A stretch of DNA of 63,890 nt from a bacterium HR33 (GTDB lineage: Bacteria; Gemmatimonadota; Gemmatimonadetes; Gemmatimonadales; GWC2-71-9), in NCBI GenBank assembly GCA_002923375.1, contig BEIJ01000003.1:192001-255890 (forward strand). Direction: 5' to 3'. Position 1 is the first letter of the stretch. Each line of letters opens with the position of its first letter. Shown here piece after piece: positions 1-8,543 of the stretch. Under the pieces are notes generated by a model, which was not told the DNA's origin, searched no databases, and saw only the letters and a list, made by a program, of their open reading frames with translations. The position numbers and the translations under genes were made by a program.

Positions 1-1133
1 AGTCCCACCGCGGAACGGTTGAACTTAGTCCACGGCACGGCCCAACCCGAGGCGATCTTTCCGCCAGCGGCTATCAGTGTTACCAGGGCGCCCAGGGCCA
101 GCACCTCCCGGTTATGGGGGGTCAGAGGGTTGAGCACTCCGAGGTCCAAGTGCGCACCGATATTCAGGAAGAAAATCGGGGTGAAGATGTCGGCCACCGG
201 TTTGATTCGTTCTTCTATCGCATCGAACTGGTTGGTTCCCGAAAGCACGATTCCGGCGGCGAAGGCTCCGATGATCAGCGCCGAACCTGCCAGGTCGGCC
301 GCCGCTGCCAGGAGCAAGGTGAACCCGAAGGCCGAGACCAGGAGCGTGCCGCGCACCCTCATGCGGTCTATGAGGGAAAAGATCTTAGGCGCCACTAGAA
401 GGCCGAGACCTATGGCCAGCACCAGAAATCCCAGGGCCACGCCTAAGGCCCGGGTCACGTCGAACAATCCCACACTGGTCCCCGCCGCCAGCGCCGAGAC
501 CAGACCCAGCAGTACCAGGCCTATGACGTCGTCTATCACCGCGGCGCCGATGATGAGTTGAGCCTCGACGGAGCCCATGGCTTTCAGCTCGGTCAGAACT
601 CTGGCGGTAATCCCCACGGAAGTTGCGGTGAGGGCCGCACCGACAAAAATGCCCGTGGTGGAAGGCGCCACCAGGTCGAAGTCCCGATTTCCCAGGGGAG
701 AGACCCAGTACAGGAACCCCACCGCGAACGGAATGGTGACGCCTACCAGCGCCACCGCGGCCGCACTTCCTCCCACCCGGAAGAGCGCCTTGAGGTCGGT
801 TTCCAGGCCGATCTCGAAGAGCAGGATCACCACGCCGATCTCGGCGAGCACGTAGATGACCTCCGTCAGGGGATCGCCGGCGGCGGTGGGTATGATGTTC
901 AGGCCGCCCACGCCCAAGACCGCTCCCGCAAGCAGTTCTCCCAGCACGGCAGGCTGGCCTATTCGGTCGAACAGCTCTCCGGAAAACTTCCCGGCCACCA
1001 GCATCAAGGCCAGGATGGAGAACAGGCGGACCAGATCGCGTTCTCCCTCTGCGGGCGCCGCCGCAGCCCACAGCACGGCCGGCGCACCCAGAAGGAGCGT
1101 CGCAAGGGGTACGCTCCTAAACCACCGCTTCAC
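1..1133 (-). CDS. Kef-type cation:proton antiporter (CPA2), 3' end cut by window edge
   Basis: Inner-membrane monovalent cation/H+ exchanger. The frame opens at a GTG preceded by a GAGG ribosome site 7 nt upstream and stays open to the window edge, about 377 residues. It starts with a hydrophobic leader, then a long series of membrane segments. Family signatures visible include a 'TSVGITARVL' segment and 'VIDDVIGL', whose paired aspartates form the ion-binding site in CPA2 exchangers. The C-terminal end, where a TrkA-N domain may follow, lies outside the window. It closes a minus-strand envelope gene cluster (thioesterase, lipoprotein, LptE, small membrane protein). Ion specificity (K+ or Na+) cannot be told from sequence. 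Confidence 0.85.
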   Translation of the reverse strand, partial: MKRWFRSVPLATLLLGAPAVLWAAAAPAEGERDLVRLFSILALMLVAGKFSGELFDRIGQPAVLGELLAGAVLGVGGLNIIPTAAGDPLTEVIYVLAEIGVVILLFEIGLETDLKALFRVGGSAAAVALVGVTIPFAVGFLYWVSPLGNRDFDLVAPSTTGIFVGAALTATSVGITARVLTELKAMGSVEAQLIIGAAVIDDVIGLVLLGLVSALAAGTSVGLFDVTRALGVALGFLVLAIGLGLLVAPKIFSLIDRMRVRGTLLVSAFGFTLLLAAAADLAGSALIIGAFAAGIVLSGTNQFDAIEERIKPVADIFTPIFFLNIGAHLDLGVLNPLTPHNREVLALGALVTLIAAGGKIASGWAVPWTKFNRSAVG

Positions 1134-1145
1134 CGTTTCACCTCG

Positions 1146-1523
1146 TTATAAGGGGGCTCTGACCAGAGGTCGAATCTTGAAAGTGTAGCGCGTGAACGGC
1201 AGCTCCACGGTCTCCTCATAGTAGGTGCTGATGCGGATCTCCCGGGGACGCTGGAGCCTGCGGATCTCGAACTGGTAGGCCGATTGGGGAAGATCCAGAG
1301 CTTCCACCTTCGCCCTGAGTCTCCGGCGTATGGTCGCGTCGTCCAGGCTCGGCGCCAGGCGCGCCAAAGACTTCATTTCCTGCACCAGCTGCCAGCGGCG
1401 GAAGTAAACGGCACCCACGTCTATGCCGTAATAGAGAAAGACCGCGATGAACAGTAGCGTGAGCAAAGTGCGCAAGCGGCTCTTTCCACTGCGGTCTCCG
1501 GGAACTATCGATCGGCTTACCAC
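1146..1523 (-). CDS. small single-pass membrane protein of unknown function
   Basis: 125 residues with a basic N-terminus and one membrane segment at about residues 18-37, followed by a soluble domain with many charged residues ('YYEETVELPFTRYTF' near the end). The layout, a short anchor plus an extracytoplasmic alpha/beta domain, resembles DUF4845-type proteins, but I do not assign it. Its start overlaps the end of lptE by 7 nt and the antiporter gene follows 12 nt later, so the three are almost certainly co-transcribed. No catalytic motif is visible. Confidence 0.7.
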   Translation of the reverse strand: MVSRSIVPGDRSGKSRLRTLLTLLFIAVFLYYGIDVGAVYFRRWQLVQEMKSLARLAPSLDDATIRRRLRAKVEALDLPQSAYQFEIRRLQRPREIRISTYYEETVELPFTRYTFKIRPLVRAPL

Positions 1524-2047
1524 TGTGACTGGGCTCCGTCAACGATGTCCTTGACCAGCTTTCTCAAAGCCTCAGCTCGACCGGCTCGCTCGTTGCCCGG
1601 CTCGTACTCTCCGTCCACCGTGAGTCCCGACCGCTGCCACAGCACCCGCCCTTCCCGTTGGTCCACAATCTCCACGTTCACCGTCAGTCGCACCCTCCGC
1701 CGGGTCACCTGCACCGGCCGGTCTGCTTGACCGGGTTGATACGACAGGGTAAGGTCCGGCTCGTAGGCCGTGATAACGCCGCGCACCACGGCGTCCGCCG
1801 TGCTTTCTCCCGCAGGACGCAGCCCCAGATTGCTCTGCATCGCCTCGCTCACCGCCTCGGTTACTTCCTGCGTGAGCAAGGGATCGGCGGTCTGGTTGTC
1901 GAAAGGCAGCACCGCCACGGTGCGAATGTGAGGCGGGAGCCCGCCGCCCGCAAAGCCGTAGATACATCCGCTCGCGGCCAGCGGGACCGCGACCGCCGCG
2001 ATAACACTACGGACGGCGCCAAATCGACGGGTCAAATGACGCAACAC
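1517..2047 (-). CDS. lptE: LPS-assembly lipoprotein LptE
   Basis: 176 residues. LptE plugs the LptD barrel and helps insert lipopolysaccharide in the outer membrane. A lipoprotein signal ends in a lipobox 'LAASGC' near residue 28. The mature part has the LptE/LptE-like start 'TVAVLPFDNQTADPLL', an 'RVLWQRSGLTVDGEY' strand and a C-terminal helix. The start is GTG (or TTG one codon later), 41 nt inside the preceding gene, so translation is coupled. With the LpxH gene divergent at 3.2 kb this supports an LPS-bearing outer membrane. The partner lptD is not in the window. Confidence 0.85.
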   Translation of the reverse strand: MLRHLTRRFGAVRSVIAAVAVPLAASGCIYGFAGGGLPPHIRTVAVLPFDNQTADPLLTQEVTEAVSEAMQSNLGLRPAGESTADAVVRGVITAYEPDLTLSYQPGQADRPVQVTRRRVRLTVNVEIVDQREGRVLWQRSGLTVDGEYEPGNERAGRAEALRKLVKDIVDGAQSQW

Positions 2048-2732
2048 TTTCTATCGCTTGGACCGTGAACCGGAACAGCGCTCCCTCCGGCGGAAAACTT
2101 ATCTCGCCTTCGATCGGGAGGCGGTTCCCGGGCTGGAAGCGAACCGCTGCGGTGGCCAAAATCCTCCCCCTCAGCAACTGTGACAGCAAGCGTTCGGGAG
2201 CCCGACCCACCTCCACGAAGTCCAACGTGTCACCATTCAATACGTACCTCCAAGCCCGGCCGCTGGATCCCTCCCGCGCGAAGACCAGCGCTCCCTCCGG
2301 GGGTGCAGGCGGCAAACCCAGCCCCGCCCAAAAGAGCGGCGCTACGGGTATCAGTTCTCCGGTTTCCTCTTCAGGCTCCGCCCATAGGGCTGAATCGCCC
2401 ACCACCACCGCAGCCCCCGAACGCCCAAAAGGTCCCCGGTAGTCGAACCTGAGCGAGTCCGGCGGGCTTACCCGAACTGCCGCCCGGCCGGCTGTGGACC
2501 CTCTGGGCGTGTGAAACCGCCAGCGCAGCTCGTAACGGCGCGCGGAGTCCGGCAAGTAGCTCGATAGCCACTGCCTTACCAGCTCCGCCTCCGTCGGCTC
2601 GAGCCCACTCGGCGCGATACGGGCCGGGCCTCTCACACAACCCCAGGCGGCTCCTAAGAGCGCTCCGAGGAGCACCGCATAATAGGTCCGGGGGGCCGGG
2701 GGGTCAAGCGCAACTCTTTGGCGTGGCGACAC
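2007..2732 (-). CDS. probable outer-membrane lipoprotein, LolB/DUF4292-like
   Basis: 241 residues with a hydrophobic leader ending at a cysteine near residue 32 ('GAAWGC'; the lipobox is imperfect). The mature region has an amphipathic helix followed by many beta strands ('SLRFDYRGPFGRSGAAVVVGD'-like), the half-barrel pattern seen in LolB and DUF4292 proteins that handle lipoproteins or hydrophobic ligands. Its GTG start abuts the stop of the thioesterase gene directly and its end overlaps lptE, so it is part of an envelope operon. Assignment to LolB proper is not proven; no database comparison was possible. Confidence 0.6.
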   Translation of the reverse strand: MSPRQRVALDPPAPRTYYAVLLGALLGAAWGCVRGPARIAPSGLEPTEAELVRQWLSSYLPDSARRYELRWRFHTPRGSTAGRAAVRVSPPDSLRFDYRGPFGRSGAAVVVGDSALWAEPEEETGELIPVAPLFWAGLGLPPAPPEGALVFAREGSSGRAWRYVLNGDTLDFVEVGRAPERLLSQLLRGRILATAAVRFQPGNRLPIEGEISFPPEGALFRFTVQAIESVASFDPSIWRRP

Positions 2733-3167
2733 TTAAAGGCTCAACTTGAAAGGATCGGGAACCGCTACCAAGAGATCCAGAAGCTCTCGAGGGAGCCGAA
2801 TCACTCGCATGCGCCCGTCGACCGGGACCAGGGTCACCGACGCGGTGGCTATGGCAATGCCGTCCAACGGCCGGTCAATGTGGTAGCCGAATACCAGCAG
2901 CCGGCTGGCGCTTTCTCGCACCCAACAGCGGATCCGCAGCTCGTCGTCGAAGCGAGCGGGCGCCCCGTAGCGCACTTGGGTCTTGGCCACGGCGAGCCTG
3001 ACTCCCTGCTCTTCCAGGCTGCGGTAGCTCACCCCCAGCCGGCGCAAGTGTTCGATTCGGGCGTGTTCCAACCAGACCAGATACTGCGCGTGGTGGGCCA
3101 CACCCATCTGATCGGTTTCGGCGTAGCGCACGCGCAGTCGAATTTCGCTTACGGTGTCGCGGCTCAT
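2733..3167 (-). CDS. YbgC/4-hydroxybenzoyl-CoA-type acyl-CoA thioesterase
   Basis: 144 residues, the usual length for a single hotdog domain. It hydrolyses acyl-CoA thioesters in the cytoplasm. The N-terminal motif 'YAETDQMGVAHHAQYLVWLE' contains the catalytic Asp19 and the helix start typical of the YbgC/4HBT family. The frame is open much further upstream, but that extension lies antisense to lpxH and has no family similarity, so the start is put at 3167. YbgC in other bacteria is tied to the Tol-Pal envelope complex; here it heads an lptE-containing operon, which fits an envelope role by inference. Confidence 0.8.
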   Translation of the reverse strand: MSRDTVSEIRLRVRYAETDQMGVAHHAQYLVWLEHARIEHLRRLGVSYRSLEEQGVRLAVAKTQVRYGAPARFDDELRIRCWVRESASRLLVFGYHIDRPLDGIAIATASVTLVPVDGRMRVIRLPRELLDLLVAVPDPFKLSL

Positions 3168-3198
3168 ACGGTTCGAAGCAAGGATAACAGCCTCGCGC

Positions 3199-3226
3199 TT
3201 GCCGGAAAAGAAAACACGAATATACT
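3199..3226 (+). promoter_or_regulatory. promoter of lpxH, apparently leaderless
   Basis: A -35 box TTGCCG (3199-3204) and a -10 box TATACT (3221-3226) are 16 nt apart. Only 6 nt separate the -10 box from the GTG start codon at 3233, so transcription should begin at or next to that G and the mRNA would lack a leader. No Shine-Dalgarno sequence precedes the GTG. Confidence 0.65.
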
Positions 3227-3232
3227 GCCGCT

Positions 3233-3961
3233 GTGAGCGAAACCGCCTATCTGGTTGCCGACGCGCATCTCGGACGCGGGCGGGAGCCTGACCGAGACGC
3301 CTTCGTGACCTTTGTCTCCACCGTTCCCCAGCCGGGCGATCATCTGGTTCTCCTGGGCGACATTTTCGATTTTTGGATCGAGTACCGGAGCGTGATTCCC
3401 CGCTATGCGTTTCCTGTTCTCTGCGCACTGCGCGAAACCGTGGCCCGCGGGACCCGGCTGATCGTGGTCGGCGGGAATCACGATCGCTGGGGCTCCACCT
3501 TTTGGCGCCGGGAGCTGGGAGGCGAGTTCTATCCGGGAAAGGCGGAAGTCGAGCTGTGCGGCCGGCGCGCGTACTTGAGTCACGGCGACGGGGTATCGGA
3601 CCCTCACGCCGGGGCCCGCATACTACAAACTGCATTGAGGCGCGACTGGGCCGCTAACCTTTTCCGCCTGCTCCCTCCGGACTTGGGCTTCAGCTTGGTG
3701 CACCGCTTTTCCCAGGCCGTGGCCAAGCGCACGCGGGATCCTTCCCTGCTGGACCGCGCGGCGGCCGCGCAAGCGAACTTTGCGCGGCGGTTGTTGGAAG
3801 AACGTCCCGAAGTGGATCTGGTAGTAATGGCGCACACCCATCGCCCGATACTGGAGGAGCCCGCGTCCGGACGCTGGTATGTGAACCCCGGCGCTTGGAT
3901 CGACGGTCGCAACTACGCGGTCTTGGCTGGCGGAGCGCCCCAGCTGCGGCGTTTCGCCTAA
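3233..3961 (+). CDS. lpxH: UDP-2,3-diacylglucosamine diphosphatase-type phosphoesterase
   Basis: 242 residues, calcineurin-like metallophosphoesterase of the LpxH type, which hydrolyses UDP-2,3-diacylglucosamine to lipid X in lipid A synthesis at the membrane surface. Metal-binding motifs are in the right order: 'DAHLG' (Asp10, His12), 'GDIFDFW' (42-48), 'GNHDRW' (81-86), 'SHGDG' (116-120) and 'AHTHR' (200-204). The first motif is DxH, as in LpxH. The GTG start is fixed by a -10 box 6 nt upstream. LpxH-like phosphoesterases with other substrates exist (LpxG and relatives), so the exact substrate is a family inference. Confidence 0.8.
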   Translation: MSETAYLVADAHLGRGREPDRDAFVTFVSTVPQPGDHLVLLGDIFDFWIEYRSVIPRYAFPVLCALRETVARGTRLIVVGGNHDRWGSTFWRRELGGEFYPGKAEVELCGRRAYLSHGDGVSDPHAGARILQTALRRDWAANLFRLLPPDLGFSLVHRFSQAVAKRTRDPSLLDRAAAAQANFARRLLEERPEVDLVVMAHTHRPILEEPASGRWYVNPGAWIDGRNYAVLAGGAPQLRRFA

Positions 3962-4455
3962 GGGACTGCGAGCCTCACGCCCAAAGCTGCGTCGCCGGTC
4001 GGGAGAACAGCGGCATGCAGTTCGGCGGGGAAGTCCCACAACTGTGCCGCGACGAACGCTTCGGCTCCCGCCATCAGATGGTTGAATACCAGCAATACCA
4101 CCCAGTCTTGCACTTCCTGTCTTTTGGCGTCGGCGCTTGGCGAACCGACCAGCCGCAGGTATCTCAACTGATGGCTGGCCTTGAGTGACATGGTGAGGGT
4201 GACGCCCTCCCAAAAAACGAAAACCGCCCCGGTAACGCGGCGCTTGAGGATCGCCTGTCCCCATCCGGGCACCAAGAGCGAGCGCCACATCGCTCCGAGC
4301 GGAGAGACCGGCGGCTCGATCCGGAATTGAGGGACCTTGACCGTGTCCGGTTGTTGTCCCTGTCCGCCCGGTCTCGGGATCGTTGGCACGGGAATTTGGG
4401 CGATTCCCGGAGCTGGAACCAGAACCGAGAGGCCGAGAACGAGTAGGACGCGCAG
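3958..4455 (-). CDS. secreted or membrane 'PGWGQ' protein (DUF5683-like), start uncertain
   Basis: About 166 residues. The central 'LLVPGWGQAILKRR' is the signature of DUF5683-type proteins, which have a PGWGQ turn followed by two or three hydrophobic helices and occur in the FCB group and Gemmatimonadota; function unknown. A signal-peptide-like stretch 'RVLLVLGLSVLVPAPGIAQ' precedes it. No ATG, GTG or TTG lies in frame between the tRNA-Sec gene and that peptide, so I place the start at a CTG (4455); the next ordinary start, GTG at 4389, would remove the signal peptide. A longer frame from 4596 runs through the tRNA gene and is rejected. Its stop overlaps the end of lpxH by 4 nt. Confidence 0.55.
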   Translation of the reverse strand: MRVLLVLGLSVLVPAPGIAQIPVPTIPRPGGQGQQPDTVKVPQFRIEPPVSPLGAMWRSLLVPGWGQAILKRRVTGAVFVFWEGVTLTMSLKASHQLRYLRLVGSPSADAKRQEVQDWVVLLVFNHLMAGAEAFVAAQLWDFPAELHAAVLPTGDAALGVRLAVP

Positions 4456-4508
4456 GGGGCTAACCGGCGGCAGCGTCCTAGTAGTCGGGCCCGGGGGGGC
4501 AAGAGGAG

Positions 4509-4605
4509 TGGCGGGAGCGTGTGGGAATCGAACCCACCGGAGCAGCCTAAGGCGTCTCCCGACGGTTTTGAAGACCGCGCAGGCCACCAGGCCCATTCCG
4601 CCCCC
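4509..4605 (-). tRNA. selC: tRNA-Sec (anticodon UCA) with encoded CCA
   Basis: The minus strand folds as a selenocysteine tRNA. The acceptor stem is GGGGGCG/CGCUCCC with an eighth G-A position, the D stem has 6 bp with a 4-nt loop, the anticodon stem is GCGGU/ACCGU around loop CUUCAAA, the variable arm is long (about 24 nt, GGAG/CUCC at its base) and the T stem is GUGGG/CCCAC with UUCGAUU. A 6-bp D stem, UCA anticodon and extended acceptor-T stack are diagnostic for tRNA-Sec. CCA is encoded (complement of 4509-4511). The gene begins 12 nt after the ridA stop and may be read from that operon. The cell should therefore insert selenocysteine at UGA; selA, selB and selD are not in this window. 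Confidence 0.9.
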
Positions 4606-4617
4606 TGGCTTACCGGC

Positions 4618-4998
4618 TCACCGCGCTTTGACCGCCACCGCGTCGATCTCTACCCGCGCCCCTTTGGGTAGAGCCGCTACCGCCACGGTGGAGCGCGCGG
4701 GCCGGTGATCGCCGAAGTGGCGGCCATAAACCTCGTTCATGGCCGGGAAGTCGGCCATATCTATAAGATAGACGGTGGTGCGCACCACGTGCCGCAGGCT
4801 GCTGCCGGCGGCCTCCAGCACCGCGGCCAGGTTCTTCAACACCCGGTCGGTCTGGGAGGCGACGTCACCGCCGGTGAGTTCCATGGTTTCGGGGTCGAGG
4901 GCTATCTGGCCTGCGGTGTAGATGGTATCGCCTGCAATCACGGCCTGACTGTAAGGACCGATGGCCCGGGGCGCCTTCTGAGTGTTCACGTAGTCCAT
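4618..4998 (-). CDS. ridA: RidA family enamine/imine deaminase
   Basis: 126 residues, full length for the RidA (YjgF/YER057c/UK114) family. These trimeric enzymes hydrolyse reactive enamine/imine intermediates such as 2-aminoacrylate to ammonia and a keto acid. Family features: 'AIGPYSQAV' near the N-terminus, 'GQIALDPETMEL', and a C-terminal 'ARSTVAVAALPKGARVEIDAVA' whose Arg binds the substrate carboxylate. The ATG at 4998 has a GAGGAG ribosome site and lies 17 nt after fhs; the open frame continues upstream but that part is antisense-frame shadow of fhs. Last protein gene before tRNA-Sec. Confidence 0.92.
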   Translation of the reverse strand: MDYVNTQKAPRAIGPYSQAVIAGDTIYTAGQIALDPETMELTGGDVASQTDRVLKNLAAVLEAAGSSLRHVVRTTVYLIDMADFPAMNEVYGRHFGDHRPARSTVAVAALPKGARVEIDAVAVKAR

Positions 4999-5015
4999 GG
5001 ATTGCGCTGTCTCCT

Positions 5016-6692
5016 CTAAAACAGACCTTCGATTGTTCCGTCCGGGTGTACCGCCATTCGTTCGGCGGCTGGGGAGCGTGACAAGCCGGGCATTGTCATG
5101 ATGTCGCCCGCAAGGGCCACCACGAACCCCGCTCCCGCGGAGGGATAAATATCGCGTATCGTAATCCTGAATCCGGTGGGGGCGCCCAGGAGGGCCGGAT
5201 CGTCGCTGAAGGAATACTGGGTTTTGGCCATGCACACCGGAGTTTCTCCCAAGCCGAACTCCGCCAGCTGCCGGGACGCACGCTCCGCCTTGGCGCTGAA
5301 GTCCGCGCCGGAAGCGCCGTAGATTTCCCGCGCTATGGTCTCGATTTTTTCCCGGATCGGTAAGCGTTCGTCGTAAAGGGGCCTGAATTTCGCCTCCTTC
5401 TTCTCCAGCAGCTCCAAGACGGCTTCCCCGAGAGCGGTTCCTCCGGCTCCTCCCTTTTCCCACACTTCGCAGAGCGCCACGGGTACGCCCAGTGCGGCGC
5501 ATCCCTGGCGCACAGCCTCCAGTTCCCCATCGGTATCGCTGAGGAACCGGTTCAGCGCAACCACAGCGGGTACTCCGAACTTGGCCACGTTTTCCAGGTG
5601 GCGCTTGAGGTTGGCAAATCCGCGCTCCACGGCGGAGGGATCTGGCTCCGAAAGCCGATCTTTGGCCGCCCCTCCGTGAAGCTTGAGAGCGCGCACAGTC
5701 GCCACCACAACCGCAGCTTCGGGACTGAATCCCGCGGTGCGGCACTTGATGTCGAAAAATTTTTCGGCTCCCAGATCCGCTCCGAAGCCCGCCTCGGTTA
5801 TGACCAGGTCCGAGGTACGCAGTGCGAGTTCGGTGGCGAGCACCGAGTTGCAGCCGTGGGCGATGTTGCCGAACGGCCCGCAGTGCACCAAAGCGGGGCC
5901 GCCTTCGAGGGTTTGTACTAGATTCGGCATGAGTGCGTCCTTGAGGAGCAGCGTCATAGCTCCCTGCGCCTTCAAATCGCTGGCCCGCACCGGTTGCTGA
6001 TCGTAGGTCGAGGCGACGATGATCCTTCCCAGGCGCTGCTCCAAGTCTTCGAGGCCGCTCGCCAGAGCCATGATCGCCATGATCTCGCTGGCCGGAGTGA
6101 TTACGAATCTTTCCTCGCGCGGCACGCCGCCGAGGGGTCCTCCCAGCCCCACTACCACGTTTCTGAGCGCGCGATCGTTCATGTCGATGGTCCGGGGCCA
6201 GGTAATCCGGCGCGGGTCTATCCCCAGGGAGTTTCCGTGGTGGAGATGATTGTCGAGCATGGCCGACAGCAGGTTGTGGGCGCTGCTGATGGCGTGAAAA
6301 TCCCCGGTAAAGTGAAGATTGATGTCCTCCATGGGAACGACTTGGGCGTACCCGCCTCCGGCTGCGCCTCCTTTGATCCCGAAGACCGGGCCCAGGCTGG
6401 GTTCCCTGATGCACAAGGTGGCGTTATGCCCCATCCGCCTCAGCGCCTGGGTGAGTCCTACCGTTACGGTGGATTTACCTTCGCCCGCGGCCGTGGGGTT
6501 GATTCCCGTCACCAGGACCAGTCGCCCGCGTCGCTCTCTGCGTTCGATCGCCGTCAGGCGAACTTTTGCCTTGTAATCCCCGTACAGGACCAGTTCGTCG
6601 CCGGAGAGGCCGAGGTCCGCCGCGACTTCCCTTATGGGCCGCAGCTTTGCGCTTTGCGCGATCGCTATGTCCGACGGGACGGCCACAGTCAT
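5016..6692 (-). CDS. fhs: formate--tetrahydrofolate ligase
   Basis: 558 residues, the usual length. ATP-dependent condensation of formate with tetrahydrofolate to 10-formyl-THF, feeding purine, formyl-Met and C1 metabolism. The P-loop 'PTAAGEGKS' (66-74) is followed by '[13 protein letters not shown]' and '[19 protein letters not shown]', both hallmarks of the family. The ATG at 6692 has a GGGGGAGA ribosome site and overlaps the tatD stop as ATGA, so the frame's earlier start is rejected. Having both fhs and tRNA-Sec nearby hints at formate metabolism, where selenocysteine formate dehydrogenases are common, but none is present here. Confidence 0.97.
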   Translation of the reverse strand: MTVAVPSDIAIAQSAKLRPIREVAADLGLSGDELVLYGDYKAKVRLTAIERRERRGRLVLVTGINPTAAGEGKSTVTVGLTQALRRMGHNATLCIREPSLGPVFGIKGGAAGGGYAQVVPMEDINLHFTGDFHAISSAHNLLSAMLDNHLHHGNSLGIDPRRITWPRTIDMNDRALRNVVVGLGGPLGGVPREERFVITPASEIMAIMALASGLEDLEQRLGRIIVASTYDQQPVRASDLKAQGAMTLLLKDALMPNLVQTLEGGPALVHCGPFGNIAHGCNSVLATELALRTSDLVITEAGFGADLGAEKFFDIKCRTAGFSPEAAVVVATVRALKLHGGAAKDRLSEPDPSAVERGFANLKRHLENVAKFGVPAVVALNRFLSDTDGELEAVRQGCAALGVPVALCEVWEKGGAGGTALGEAVLELLEKKEAKFRPLYDERLPIREKIETIAREIYGASGADFSAKAERASRQLAEFGLGETPVCMAKTQYSFSDDPALLGAPTGFRITIRDIYPSAGAGFVVALAGDIMTMPGLSRSPAAERMAVHPDGTIEGLF

Positions 6693-7543
6693 CGATTCTC
6701 CCCCTTTTGGTAAGTTAGCCTTGATCCAAAGCACTCCACGGCGTTTGCGGTCGATCTTTGGGCGATCGTGCCGGGATCCACTCCCAGAATTCTGGCCACC
6801 TCCTTGGCCGTTTCCACCAGGAAGGCGGGCTCGTTGCGCCGGCCGCGGAAAGGGACCGGAGCCAGATACGGAGCGTCGGTTTCCAAAAGCAGTCGGCTCG
6901 GCGGGCAGTTTGCGATGAAATCCTGCCGCTTCCAGCTCTTGAAAGTAATCATACCGCTGAAGGAGAAATATGCGTCTATTTCCAAGCCGGTCTCGAAGAC
7001 GGCGGGGCCCGAGCTGAAAGAGTGAAGGATTATCCGGGGGTTGCCGGGACCAAGCCCTCTGAGCATTGCGGACATATCCTGGTCCGCGTCTCGGGAGTGG
7101 ACCACTACTGGTTTGCGGTGCTTCGCGGCCAGCGCCAGTTGAGCCTCGAAGGCGCGCTTTTGATCGGCGCGCGGGGAATGCTCGTAGTGATAATCCAATC
7201 CGGTTTCGCCCACCGCCACGACGCAGGGATCGGCCAAGGCGGCTTCGATCGCCGCGGCGGTGTCGGCGTTCCAGGTGGAAGCTACATGCGGGTGGACGCC
7301 TGCGGTGGCCGACAGATCGAGCTCTCGTGCCAGCTCCCGAACCCTCAGACTCTCTCCCGCCGAGTCGGCGACGATGACCACGTGTATCACCCCCGCTAGC
7401 CGGGCTCGCTCGATCACCCTTGCGCGGTCCTCATCGAACCGCCGGTCGCCTAGATGACAATGGGTATCCACCAGGGGGGCAAGCGGCGGCACCGGGAGCT
7501 CGGAGCTCGAGGCGTCGGGCCTCCGCCCCTCTAACTGGCTCAC
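6689..7543 (-). CDS. tatD: TatD family metal-dependent hydrolase/DNase
   Basis: 284 residues, TIM-barrel metallohydrolase. TatD enzymes are Mg2+-dependent 3'-5' exonucleases linked to DNA repair, though some members act on other phosphodiesters. Metal ligands: 'VDTHCHLGD' near residue 26, 'GVHPH', a '[11 protein letters not shown]' glutamate, 'VVHSRDAD' and the C-terminal '[11 protein letters not shown]'. The N-terminal 20 residues before the first strand are variable, so a later start is possible. It sits between secF (7 nt upstream) and fhs (ATGA overlap) within the long operon. Confidence 0.9.
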   Translation of the reverse strand: MSQLEGRRPDASSSELPVPPLAPLVDTHCHLGDRRFDEDRARVIERARLAGVIHVVIVADSAGESLRVRELARELDLSATAGVHPHVASTWNADTAAAIEAALADPCVVAVGETGLDYHYEHSPRADQKRAFEAQLALAAKHRKPVVVHSRDADQDMSAMLRGLGPGNPRIILHSFSSGPAVFETGLEIDAYFSFSGMITFKSWKRQDFIANCPPSRLLLETDAPYLAPVPFRGRRNEPAFLVETAKEVARILGVDPGTIAQRSTANAVECFGSRLTYQKGENR

Positions 7544-7550
7544 CGCTCTT

Positions 7551-8543
7551 TCAGGTTACGGCTGCGGCACTGGGCCGTGCCGGCTGGGCAGTGCGGGGTT
7601 CTACGAAACTGCGCGCTCCGCGGGCGTCTTGCCCGGGCCAGCGCCGTTCTATGGCCAAAAGGATGGGAGAAGCGATAAAGATGGACGAAAAGGTGCCGAT
7701 AACGATCCCGAAAGTCATGACCCAGGCGAACCCGCGGATTACCTCGCTGCCGAAGATCAAGAGTGCGAGGGTCGCCACCAGTGTCGTACCCGCCGTCATG
7801 ACCGTGCGGGGAAGCGTTTCGTTCACGCTCAAGTTCAGGATCTGGTACATGTGCTGGCGCTTGTACTTGCGCAGGTTTTCCCGCACGCGGTCGAACACGA
7901 TAATTGTATCGTTGAGCGAATACCCTACGATGGTTAGGATCGCGGCGACTACGACCAGGGTCACTTCCAGGTTCATGAGGGATATGAAAGAGAGCGTGAG
8001 CAGTATGTCGTGTGCCGTTGCCGCCACCGCCGCAACACCAAAGCGCCACTCGAAACGGAACCAGAGGTAGACCAGCGTGGCTCCGAAGGAGAGAATAATC
8101 GCCAAAAGCGCCTTCTGCCGCAGCTCCCCTCCGACTTTCGGCCCTACGGCTTCGGTCCTCACTATGGTGTATTTATCCGCTCCGAACGCCCGGGCTAGGG
8201 CGCTGTCCACGGCAGCCGCCGTTTCTTGGGTGGTTTCTTGAGCTTCCGCCGGATTGGGCGATAGCCGCGCTCGGATCACGAACTCGTTGGGTGCCCCAAA
8301 AGTCTGAATCTCGGCCCCCCTGATCCCCCACGCATCCAAGGCCGATCTGATGGCGGCGGTGTTTATGGCCGGATCAGCGGTTTCCACCTGAAGGAGCGTG
8401 CCCCCGGTGAACTCGATGCTTTCGTTGAGGCCGCGCACCGCAAGAAGCGTCAGTCCCGGCAGCGCGACCGCCAGCGTGGCGGCGTAAGCATACCGGCGGA
8501 CACCCAGAAAATCGTATCGGGCGTTCTCGAAAAGCCTGAACAT
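7551..8543 (-). CDS. secF: protein translocase subunit SecF
   Basis: 330 residues, six-helix RND-like membrane protein that works with SecD to pull exported proteins through SecYEG using the proton gradient. The N-terminal helix is followed by 'GGTLLQVE', the periplasmic P1-like domain (about 45-130), then 'LVYLWFRFEWRFGVAAVAATAHD' with the conserved Asp in helix 4 and a C-terminal 'TVMTAGTTLVATLALLIFG' block. The C-terminal tail is short and Arg/Pro rich. Its start overlaps the final base of secD, so translation is coupled. secG is far away at 53 kb. Confidence 0.95.
   Translation of the reverse strand: MFRLFENARYDFLGVRRYAYAATLAVALPGLTLLAVRGLNESIEFTGGTLLQVETADPAINTAAIRSALDAWGIRGAEIQTFGAPNEFVIRARLSPNPAEAQETTQETAAAVDSALARAFGADKYTIVRTEAVGPKVGGELRQKALLAIILSFGATLVYLWFRFEWRFGVAAVAATAHDILLTLSFISLMNLEVTLVVVAAILTIVGYSLNDTIIVFDRVRENLRKYKRQHMYQILNLSVNETLPRTVMTAGTTLVATLALLIFGSEVIRGFAWVMTFGIVIGTFSSIFIASPILLAIERRWPGQDARGARSFVEPRTAQPARPSAAAVT

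Noticed and set aside
2733-3635. 300-residue version of the thioesterase
   Set aside because: The extra N-terminal part is antisense to lpxH and Arg-rich, without family similarity.
4618-6414. 598-residue frame ending in RidA
   Set aside because: Only the last 126 residues match RidA; the remainder is a shadow of fhs.
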